Position numbers and translations under genes: made by a program
Assembly: GCA_918807975.1 (NCBI GenBank)
Contig: OU964922.1
Coordinates: 28,632,329 to 28,696,328, forward strand
Direction of reading: 5' to 3'
From: Aplidium turbinatum
Taxonomy: Eukaryota > Chordata > Ascidiacea > Aplousobranchia > Polyclinidae
Length of the DNA stretch: 64,000 nucleotides
The notes under the pieces: model-generated
Told to the model about the DNA's origin: nothing
The model's database searches: none
Seen by the model: the letters and a program-made list of their open reading frames with translations, nothing else
Shown here: positions 34,141 through 44,898 of the stretch, piece by piece
Layout: each line of letters begins with the position of its first letter
Position numbering within the stretch: the first letter of the stretch is position 1

Positions 34141-34206
34141 CAACAGGTTAGGGCAAGGGAATAGTCAATTTGATCGTATGAGTTCGATTCCCACCCCCTG
34201 CCATTA
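34141..34206 (+). repeat. tRNA-like B-box segment
   Basis: GTAGCCAACAGGTTAGGG followed by TGAGTTCGATTCCCACCCC: A-box-like and B-box-like blocks at tRNA spacing, directly right of the preceding element. No complete cloverleaf is seen. Confidence 0.35.
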
Positions 34207-34688
34207 TTCTTTTTTTCTGTAACTGAACTGAGTGCAAGAAGGATCTTAATGACAGCAATCGGTTGAGTTCATAAAGTAAATTGTCCTACCTTTCCCATAA
34301 TCACAATCTGGCGCTAAAAAGTCACGTGATTCTGTGATGTCACATAAGTCACACATGATTGCGTTAGGCCTACTGCTACCGGTAGTTTTAAATTTGACAT
34401 TTAAGTGAATAGGCCTAAGTAATAATAATGTTAGGCCTATGGTTTTAGCCTATTTATTATTGCTCATAAGAGAATAAGTACAAATTAATATAACAAAGAA
34501 AACAGGAAAGTTTATTACATAGGCTCAGTGGTGGATTTCCAGAAGATTAGCTTCCGGAGCGCTAGTTTTTTACTTTCCAAATGCGCTAGGTGCCGTAGAA
34601 GAAATTCAGAAATATGTCTTTATAAGACTTTGAAACAACACACTTGATGTACCTAAAACGTTGCTAAAGTAAGTATCATGGTCTATGG

Positions 34689-35946
34689 CAGGGGTCAATA
34701 AATGGCGGCCCGCGGGCCGCATGCGGCCCGTCACGCTGTATCGCTGCGGCCCGCGAAAGGTATCAGCGTACAAGTATAACCAAAAATACTTTCCGGGAAG
34801 CATATTTTTGCTTTGCATACGATTCCACCGATCGACCATTCAGATTGTATAGTTCTAAGTGGGGATCGCTTAACGTTATTCCAATGCGATGTCCAGCCAC
34901 ACTGTCCCAGTGGTTGACTAAAACGTTCGTTTTCGAATTTCGAAATTGTCTGTGGGCATAGGGTTGCTTACTTTAAGTTTGTAAGTGTCATGTAAACACT
35001 AGTGTACGTTTCACCGTTATTGTGTTTCACGAGCAGAGTTCCCTTCAAGCAAGTTTTTGTTAGCAAAATAGGCCGGTGTGCCAACTCAATTTATAATAAA
35101 TTGGCAAAATATATATAAATTTAAAGACATTTTCTGGTTGTATCAAGAAAATGAAATATCTTCTGACAGGTGTTGGTTGAATTACTTCTGGTTGTATTAT
35201 GGTTGTATTTTTATGAGACAACTTCTGGTTGTATTATGAAAATATTTAGTTTGGTACTGCAAAATGTTGTTAATCAACAATTCTTGCCATGCTGATAAGC
35301 ACCGCAAGTGAAAGTTGTCTAATAATCAAGAAATATGGTTTTATAGACTCTCACAAAAAGATGAAAAACCAACTCATTGCTTTTTTAGAAGGAACACCGT
35401 TCATGAGTTACGATAGAAACGTTTTGTTTCGGTGATTTCTACAAGCGTTTGTTTCATGGTGCCTAGTTTGTTTCTCCCTGTTATTGGAGCCTATTTTTCG
35501 CTGATATGTTAGCAGCATAGCAGGTCACTGTTGTTGCCTGTATTGCGATGTGTCAAACATTTCTTTGGTTACTGAAACTGTTAATTGCAAGATATCTTTT
35601 GCGAAGCAAAGTGACAACATCACTCTTGCTTGGCGATGAATATTCTAATAAAACCGTTCGCCTCGCTACAAGTGCGCAAAACAAGTGGCCTTGCTTATTA
35701 GACATTGTTAAAAGAAGTCAAAAGTGTTGTTAAAGGAGCTTGGCCTGGCAGTAGCGTTGTTCGACTAATTTTGTTGCTGCAGTATTCTAAGATAAATAGT
35801 AACAACATGTAACGCTGGATACTGGGTACGAAATGCGTTCATTTCTAGCATAAGAGTCAGCCTACCTAAAATTTTATTAGTGCGGCCCGCCACAGCTCTC
35901 CTTAGTGCCAAAGTGGCCCGCATGCAAAAAAGGTTGGTGACCCCTG
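34689..35946. mobile_element. Nested hAT, CAGGGGTC ends
   Basis: Ends CAGGGGTCAATAAATGGCGG and the complement of CAGGGGTCACCAACC; exact duplication GTCTATGG (34681-34688, 35947-35954). GCGGCCCGC motifs near both ends are typical of Charlie/Tip100 hATs. No clear transposase. It is inserted in the 34526-38534 element and is younger. Confidence 0.88.
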
Positions 35947-35954
35947 GTCTATGG

Positions 35955-36730
35955 TATAGCGTTGTTGTCACGATTTATTTCTATCTCTTACCAGGAAAAA
36001 GACTTGGAAAGATTCAATGACGTAGTTTAATGGGTTATAACCGAAAAGCAGTCAATTAAATTCAAGGATAGTTCTATTGGTGAGATGATATATAAAAACG
36101 CTTGAAGGACTCCAACGAATGGTTCACCACTTCCAACAATTAATCAAAGTAACAGTAAACGGCAATAGATTCCAATGCCTTCGACTATTGATCAAGTTTA
36201 ACGTAATCCACTCGCAGCTTCTCATACGATTCTAATTTCAATCAGAAATTATATTAGCATCAACTTGCTTTACTCGTATGCAATACTTCAACTTTTGATC
36301 AACAATAATCTTTGCTTCTATTACCAACTGCTACTATTACAGCAATGATCTCTCATAACCAACTCATCATAATAATCAACTCATCATAATACAACTCCCA
36401 TAATAATCATCATGCAAATTACACCACTATTTATAAAAGGTTTGTTCGGTCTAGTAACTTCGAGAAGGTTACGTAATGTTGCATCACACGAACTCATCGT
36501 TCGGTCACGTTGCATTGAGCGGCATAAACAAGCAAGTTTAAAGAAGACTCTAGAACTGCACGTAGCAATCGAATGACCTAGAATACACGTTACATAATAC
36601 AGATTTCGTAATCAGAAGTTACTTCAGGATAATGACCGTTGATAACCTATAGCATAAGAATTTTACAATCAAAACAGCACGCTTGATCGAGATACAAGCG
36701 GCCCGTCGTAAGACCTCGCACATTGATTGT
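35955..36730. other. Unassigned stretch inside the 4-kb hAT
   Basis: AT-rich, with a short degenerate array of CAACTCATCATAATA around 36360-36410. No frame, terminal repeat or homology I can recognise; it may be a further insert since it carries no hAT coding sequence. Confidence 0.3.
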
Positions 36731-38542
36731 GACAGTTGTTCAATGCAAATATTCATATTTTAGTGAAACAATACTACAAAAAAATACAAATTATAGCCTA
36801 CAAAAAAAAAAGAAAAAAAAATTGTTTTTAGTTTTTTCCACTTTTGATTTTTCAAGTTATAGCCTACAATTTTTAAGACACTTAGGCCTATCGTATTCAA
36901 AATCATAAAATCTCTGGCGACTTCGGGTCTCAATTGCCGGGTTACGTCCATGGCGTAATCAGGATCCAACATACTTCGCTGGTTAAGAATTTCTCAGTGG
37001 AAGACGGATCATTCGTATAAAGAGTAAACTTGAAACAGTTACATAGTGTGTGGAGAAGCACGGTCAGATGTCAGTATGAGGTTCATTTGTGAAAATCCGC
37101 GCTCACACTCGCTCGATGAAATTGGAAGGGATTATAGTGACGTTATCAAATTTTGAAGACTCTGGGATCTTCTTTTCGTAGTTATATATTCACGAAGTCC
37201 TCTCACAGCAGCTTCGCGTTCATAAGTGCAATCTCTTTGCCACTTCGATGATTTCGTTTTCTCCGTGTGTCATTACTGTGTCCTCTGGCCAAATAGTTGA
37301 ATCAAGTATTTTTCGGCTGTTAATAAATGACAAGTCTGTTGAATTCAACAAGCGATCTTGGATGGAATTTCCTAAGTGATTATACACCCTTCTCTGTTGG
37401 GTGGAAAATACCACCCTTTGGTAAGGGTGGAAATGACCATCTTTCCCAATAGGCTATGGGGTGGGAATGAAAAAATAGAAGTGGAATTTTTAGACCACCC
37501 CTAGAAGTGGTTAAAACTGCACTTTTTGATTTACAGTGTAGAAGATGCGGGGATTGATTAGCGGGCTATTTCTGCAATTGTTTACATGCAATTCCACACC
37601 TTTGAACTCTAAGTTTTCTTCAGCATCCTTAGCAATCATGCCATAATGTCGTCCGGGTTCGTTCCTTCGTGTTTCAAATAATTTTGCAAGATTATTAATT
37701 TTGTTATCTGCATCTCAAATAGTAGCCTATACATGCTCTGTTTTACAGTTCAAGGCTTCTACAAGAGTCCTTGATATTTCGCACGTTCCCGAGAATCTCT
37801 TGTGTCGCTAATAGCCCCCCTTTTGAAAAATTCGACAAGTGCTGGGAAATCATTCCAGACGGCACTAACTGTGCGGAAACTCGAGGCTACCCAACGTGTG
37901 TCCAGTAGGCCTACTCTTCCGATTTACAACAACTGCACTTCAACAGCCGCTGCACATTCACCCAATTCCCTGCTGTTGTTAGGAGAAGCATTGTAAAGGC
38001 TATAGCGTTTGTCCATAAAAGATCGAAATTGATTCAAATTACTGACTGATTTTACAGCATGACGAACCGATAGTTCCAATCTATGGTTGCACAATACCAC
38101 AACTCAATGTCTGGAAATTAATCACGAAGCCATTTTGCTACACCATTTTTGCGACCTATCATCACAGCTGCGCCATCACATACAACACCAATCAAACAAG
38201 AAGATAAAAATGTTGTAGACATGTCATATGATTTTAGGCAGCTCTTCAAGGAATCATAGATGCCATTCGCCGTAAGAATAGCGAGCTCAACAAGACAAAT
38301 ACATTCACAGGTTCGCTTCCGTCAAGACTGGTACGAAGCTATACTATCAGAGTGAATACCCGATTTAACGTGTTCGACTCATCAAGAATTATGGATATAC
38401 TTTTACTGAACAGGGCAAAGCAGAATAAGAGTATAAAACATTTGAGCTTCCGGAACGCCGTTCCGGAGAAGTCAATTTTTTGATCGAGCTTCCGGAGCGG
38501 CGCTCCGGACCGCTCCGGCTGAAATCCAGCCCTGCATAGGCT

Positions 38543-39195
38543 ACTAGCTGAAATTAATTAAGATTTGAAAAGCCTTATTTAGATCAGCGTAGTCTAACTG
38601 CAGGCCCGCGAGCTCCGTTTTTTTTTTGGCCCTCGAACTGATAAACAACTTTGCTTTCATCTAGCAATACCACTTCAATTTTTGTTTGCTTGTTATTGTA
38701 ATTGACAAAAAAACTTTGTGAATGATCTTTGTGATGCATAACAATACCACTTTGTTCAAAAATTTTTCCCATTGGCGTGAGAGTTACAGTAGCCTACACA
38801 GCCCCCAGAGCTTCAACTCTACTTATGTGAACTTCAGAACGATCCGTTTTTGCTGTCAAAGAAAATGGAAAATCCTGCAAGTATTTGGAAGTTAGTGTCA
38901 AAGGAGACGTTTTCCCTTTTGATAGATGCTGTTCTGAACCTGTAGGCCACTCAATGTTTGGAAGTAGGCCTAATCAACCCCAAAAATCGAAATCAACTTG
39001 GAAACAAGGCTCTTTACGCTTGCGTTCGCATTGCCACAATTACGATTCTCGTGGATATCAACGCTATTGTCTAAAATTAAAATCTAAATATGATAAAGTT
39101 AAAGATGATCTAATTTTAGGGTGAAACAAGCTGTAGAGATTAGAGAATAGTAACGATATTGGTCACAACGGTAAACCATAATCTCTTTATGGGAA
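38543..39195. other. Spacer between the hAT and the BEL/Pao fossil
   Basis: A CAGGCCCGCGAGCTCCG / GGCCCTCGA block near 38600 resembles hAT ends of the CCCGC type but has no partner. Nothing else supported. Confidence 0.3.
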
Positions 39196-39788
39196 AATTG
39201 TAACATAAGATTCTCGGATCCGTTCGTCTGTATGCAATGACCGAAAAGAAACACTCTTCTGAAACGTCTATTCAAGAATTGTATTTCTGAAAAAAATAGC
39301 CCACTGGCCGTCGAAACTGGGTGCAACGCGATACACCACTAAACTTGTCACTACAAAACAAATTACTTGGATAAAGACGGAAATTCGTCCAGCTGGCAAG
39401 CACTAAGCAAACAGTTAAATATTCGACCACTCTTCAAGCAACAATTTTAAAAATGACGAGAATAAATTACGATATTTCAAACGCACGTAAGCAGTTACTG
39501 TGACGTAATAATGATAAGCAATGATAAGCTATTCAAGCAGCTGTTCAAGTTTAGCTTACACCTGTTCAGGCTTGGCCCACACCTGTTCAAGCCTGGCTTA
39601 CACCTGTTCAAGTAATTAAAGATTTAACGATGATGTAATGTTATGCTGCAGCTGCAATGTTTTACAGGTCTTGCAAGCGATAGTGCAATTTGCTAATTTT
39701 TTAGAAATATTCCATTACGTAATACGCTAAGATTCAGTAAACCTGAACGGTTTTATGTGACGTTTGATTTGGTGAACAATTGTCTGGA
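39196..39788 (-). repeat. BEL/Pao 3' LTR
   Basis: Shared with 48609-49231 from AATTGTAACATAAGATTC to GAACAATTGTCTGGA. Contains short CACCTGTTCAAG(C/T) tandem units. No target-site duplication could be fixed because the exact ends are ambiguous. Confidence 0.85.
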
Positions 39789-42700
39789 ACATAGCGGCCC
39801 CTAGTTATGACAGTCTAATATGGCATAACTAAAAAAGAATTTAAGGACAATTGTGAGCCAATGAATAAAAACACACGATACACAAATTGTTTGAATCACT
39901 CACGTTTAAGTTAATACGCAAATACAAAGGGCATGCAAAGAATGAACAGCAATAAGAATAATACACGACGATATATGAAATTGGTACCATAGGTACACGC
40001 AAAAAATGACGCTATATACAATGGTTGTGATAATAGCCGACTGTTCTGGGCTCACACAAACGTCGACCACCGCAGACAGAACTAGGCTCAAACCCTAACA
40101 CTTAAGTGTTCTTTACGGGGGCGAGGCACGAAATATCCCTCAACACGTAGTCTACTTTCACTTTCCCCGTACTCTCATCATAGTTGCAAACGGCAACTTT
40201 AGCTCTCCGAACCACAGGCTTCCCTTTCCTAATTTGTGGGACCACCTCATGCACCCTCCCAAGTTGATACTTCCCACGTTTACCAATGTCTTGGAGAGAA
40301 CCCACCACTACAAGTTGACCAGGCTCCAAATTCTCGGCCATTTTTAATCATTTTTTCCGGCCCTGAAGCCCTGGCAAGTAAAAATCTATCCATTTGCTCC
40401 AAAACTGCTAAGAAAGTGACAAATTGAACCAATAATCCCTTCTTAATTGGTCACGATCATGTGATAGCCAACAGCACAGTATGGGTCTAAGTATGGGGTC
40501 AACAGTGAGGCAGGGGTGATGACAGTAAAGTCCCTAGGGTCGTCACTCAAAGGTACCAAAGGGCGTTCGTTCACGATTCGAACGGCACTGCTCGTGTACG
40601 TAAGCAGTTCAATAAAATTGGGCTTACGTATTGAAGTGCCCAAAATGTGAAAAAAGTAGGCTACTTAGTCATATCGGCCACGAAACCAAATCTACCAAGC
40701 CGAAATCTAGCCAAGACATCTGCCAGCGGGTTTAACAAGTCAGGACCCGAAAACATTACATCATTAACACAAGTTCCTCGAAATTCAGACTTGCCATCGT
40801 AAACAATGCGCTTTTTCAATTGTGACGTCACAAAGTATGGTAAATACCACTCAAATCCCTTTACATTTTCTGCTTCACCAGCACGCTCAATACAGCCATT
40901 AGATTTAAGATCCTTCATGGTGTCAGTAAGGAAATCACGAAGTTCAGGTTGTTTTAAAGCCTTCTTCCTTAAAGCAGCAGCTCTATCTGACGCCAACACA
41001 TAATTGTTAGGTAAATCAAAATCTTCTTTCAACGGTACAGGTATCTCAAATCGACCATTTTTCAATTCAATATTCGGTTCAACAAGTTCTCTAGCCAGAA
41101 TGTCATTGCGACTTGCGAGACAATTCACAGGTTTCATTTTGCAAGGTCAAATCCTGAATGACTTTATTTAGGTCTGCTATTTCCATATCACGAGACTCAA
41201 TTTTACGCTGAAAGCCAGAGATGACATCCGACTCTGAAGACGTCTGCACTCTGCACACATTAGCAACGCTTTCATCTAAGGGTGACTTACCACCACAAGC
41301 CAACCAACCGAGAGGAGTGAGTAAAGCATGCGGTTCACTACGATTTTCACCAACACGCTCTTCTTTAGCCCACATCAAATAAGCGTTGTCGTTGCCAATC
41401 AGCACATCTACAGTATGCTACTAGCCTACAATCATTCAAATGAAACATATTCACGTCATGAAAATGACGGAAGCCACCATACAACGATTTTCAATAAAAT
41501 TTTGCCCCATTGCGGTCTGACCACCATTGTGCGCGTGCTTTTGTCAGAGCTTTTAAAGCGAGATTGGGCCTGAGCAACGAAGCGTGCGACTGTACAGTCT
41601 ACGTAACAAAAGACTAGCAATCAACCGATCACGCAATAATTGTTACTGCGGGCGATTTGATTGTAGGCTATGTATGTATGTACATCAAAACAGCACATTT
41701 CAACATCAAAACAGCAGACAGTTTGCTCAAAACATCAGATGTGGTAACGTGGCTTTTGTTATTGCTGTCTTTTATTACGTATTCTCGAGCAGTGTTTGCA
41801 CGTTTTGGTCATTTTGAAAAAAATGAAAATAAATGAAACACAGGACTTTGGGCCTTGCCAGCGCCATTGAAAACAATTTTTTTTCGGTAATTGTTTTTGA
41901 AATGTATTCTTGAATGTTCAGTTTATTCATTTTAATGCTTAAGTCCGGTCTGAAATTTTCATTTAGTATGCCTTTAACATCGTCAGCCCAAGCTGGGTTA
42001 ACCACCGAAGTTATATCACAAAACAGTTCATCCGTCTCTAACGACTGGATGTTGAGTTTAACAAGGTCAGCACAAGTAGGTTTCTGACCAACCAGAGTAT
42101 CCATTTTAAACGACACTTTACAGTAGCGCACCCAGCATGGGGCTAAGGGGGCTCAAGCCCCCCCAAACCTGCCACAAAAAATGAAGTTTTTGTATGTTCC
42201 CAATTTTAATCATTTATACCTTTTGCTTACAGGTTAGATATAAATAAGACACAACTATACAACAGGGCTGAGCATTATAACAATATACTTTACATATTTA
42301 CAAACTGTTTTAACAGTCTAACGTTTTCGGCTTAACCTTCAGCCCTCATCAGGAATCTGAAAATAATTAAAAAATGCAATAAATTTAAACTTCTTCAAGG
42401 TAAATTTACATTAGGAAAAGGCAACTACATATAAATAACTACAAAAAAATTTGCACCACAGGGAACGTGATAAGTTACATCAAGTAAATGTTGAGGAGAA
42501 TGGACGCGCCTCCAGAAAATAATTGTTTGTTTAAATTCGGGTTGTAGCGTTAACAGCGCTTCCTGAATTTTCGTGTGAAATTGGGATTTGCTTTTGCGTA
42601 GAATGTTAAATGAGTCAGCAGAGAATTTTTGATCTGTGCAAAAAGAACACTCCATGATAAGCTATGGTCTTTGATGGCACCTTTCTTTAATTTCACAATG

Positions 42701-43186
42701 TAGATTCAAACGATCTGTTATAGCCTGATGCTGCGGGTTCTTTTTGGCAATATCAAATTACACTAGCTTTCGGAACACAGTTCCCTAGTCATGTGCTATG
42801 ACGAATGGTGTTGAAGTCAGTGAGTGTTTTTTTAAAATGGCTCTTTGTTTTAGCTTGAGGCTGCCGGCTGTTGAGTTTCTGTGCTGTTAGGCGTTATTGA
42901 TGTGAGGTTTTGTTGGATCAGTTGATTAGTAGATTAGGTGACGTAGTTCGTCCCTTTCGGCGCGGTTGTTGATTTTAGGATTTTGTTTGCTAATGAATAT
43001 GGCCTCTTTGAAACGTAATTGTACCGCGTCATTTTCTCTTCCAATAATTTTAAATTCAAAGTCTGCTTGGCATTGTTGTTGGTGATCAAATACCGAACTT
43101 TTATCCGAGCTGAGATGTTCTTTGAGCCGCCTCAAAGAACATCTCAGCTCGGATAAAAGTTCGGTATTTGATCACCAACAACAATG

Positions 43187-44358
43187 CAGGGGTCGATCTT
43201 AACTTTTTTTTTCACTAGCTTACCGGATTAGTTGCTCCCCGTTTTCACTAGCCCGCACGATTTTTCACTAGTCCGACCAGTTTACTGACTTTTCACTTGT
43301 CTGATGACGTATTAAGATAAGTGTTTTGGCTTAGACTGAAACTAACTAATGTAAAGGCTTTCAGATTTCAGTACACACAAGAGAGCAACAATACGCACAA
43401 AAACACCTTTTCGTACTACAGACACAAACAATGCAATTTTAAAACATAAAAAATAAATGTAGCATGCGGTGTTTGCTTAATATTTATTTATGTTGTAATA
43501 TTACTTTGTGTGCATCTGTAGTACGAGATGACACGTTACTCGCCAGGGTGGTACAATACATAATATTCGTTCACTGTCAAAAGAAGTGGACTATTGGATG
43601 GATTGCGTTTGGTTAGGCCTCTACCATCAGATCTGTCTGGCTTGTTGGGTCAGCATAACTCTTTAGGTCACAAAGGCACACGCGTTAGACAACTATCCAG
43701 CTAACACTTAGCGTTAGACACTTTGTAGTAACGTTGAATCAGCATTTGATCACGATATATCAACAACAAAAATGGTAATTTGTTTCGCTAACTGCTGCTT
43801 GCTGGGTAGGGATTGTAGATCATAGGGATGCGAAACTTCATCCGCTTTTGGCTTATCCGCAACACTAGAAGGGTTACGTTTTTTTCTAATTTACAAAATA
43901 CTTTACTTTTTATGGGTTATATAAGAAGAGTTAAGTTGGTTTTAAAGTAATTTAAGGTTTTTAGTTGAAAGCAAGCCTGCAGTAAAGCATAAAAAAAATT
44001 TTAAATTGGCAATTGACCCTTCTAATGTTGAAGGAACAACGGAGTTGCGCGTCCCGTAATGTACCGTCCTTATTGCTGGGATACTGGCTTCTCCGTGCTG
44101 GCGTGCTCACTACTACCACGTGTCGTGTCTAGCAAAGTTGCAAGAAAAAAGTAGTCACGTGCTCAGTTGACCGACTTTGCAGCCTTTTTCGTTTGCAGTA
44201 TTTCAGAGTGACGTCGCCAATCGCCATTTTGTAAACCAAAAATTTTCGCCGGCGAATATTTTCACTAGCCAATCGGACTAGTACTGTAACATTTCTACTA
44301 GTCTACGCAAATTTTCACTAGCCATTGGCTAGCGGACTAGCATTAAGATCGAACCCTG
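43187..44358. mobile_element. Non-coding TIR element, CAGGGGTCGATCTTAA ends
   Basis: Ends CAGGGGTCGATCTTAA and the complement of CAGGGTTCGATCTTAA; CAATG on both sides (43182-43186, 44359-44363), confirmed by the uninterrupted opposite arm of the palindrome. Subterminal TTTTCACTAG(C/T)C units recur at both ends (seven or more). No ORF. Confidence 0.8.
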
Positions 44359-44637
44359 CAATGCCAAGCAGACTTTGAATTTAAAATTATTGGAAGAGAA
44401 AATGACGCGGTACAATTACGTTTCAAAGAGGCCATATTCATTAGCAAACAAAATCCTAAAATCAACAACCGCGCCGAAAGGGAAGAACTACGTCACCTAA
44501 TCTACTAATCAACTGATCCAACAAAACCTCACATCAATAACGCCTAACAGCACAGAAACTCAACAGCCGGCAGCCTCAAGCTAAAACAAAGAGCCATTTT
44601 AAAAAACCACTCACTGACTTCAACACCATTCGTCATA

Positions 44638-44898
44638 ACCAGCTGAGTTGCCGAGTGGTTTCGCCTTCGGCTCTGGTGCTGGTAGATCTGAGATCGATTC
44701 CAGGTCGGGTCAAACCGAAGACTTTAAAAACGGTACCGATTGTGTTCTATCCTGCATAGCGCAGTGAGAATGAGTCGGGTGATAATGTGATAGCCAGGTT
44801 TAACATCGTAAACCTGATATAAATTAAAAATGAGCCCTGTCGCTAAAAGACCTTAGCTGTTGTAGAGCGACAATAAATAAAACCATAACATTATTATT
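44638..44898 (+). mobile_element. tRNA-derived SINE (second family)
   Basis: Flanked by an exact 13-bp duplication ACCATTCGTCATA (44625-44637, 44899-44911). Head: GAGTTGCCGAGTGGTTTCG (A box, Ser/Leu-like) and GAGATCGATTCCAGGTCG (B box). Body GGGTCAAACCGAAGACTTTA; tail CGACAATAAATAAAACCATA then (ATT)n. Full length by the intact duplication. Related in plan to 58810-59090. Confidence 0.88.

Larger units (their letters stand above)
34526..38534 (-). mobile_element. 4-kb hAT fossil with transposase remains
   Basis: Ends CAGTGGTGGATTTCC and the complement of CAGGGCTGGATTTCAGCC; exact duplication CATAGGCT (34518-34525, 38535-38542). Both ends carry CTTCCGGAGCG repeats. Minus-strand transposase pieces in order: ~38330-38130 (TANGIYDSLKSC, VVCDGAAVMIGRKNGVAKWL), ~38030-37760 (RTVSAVWNDFPA region in broken frames), 37414-37220 (RRVYNHLGNSIQDRLLNSTD, SFINSRKILDS), ~37115-37060 (SECERGFSQMNLILTS, hATC). 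Multiple frame breaks. It hosts the hAT at 34689-35946. Confidence 0.88.
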
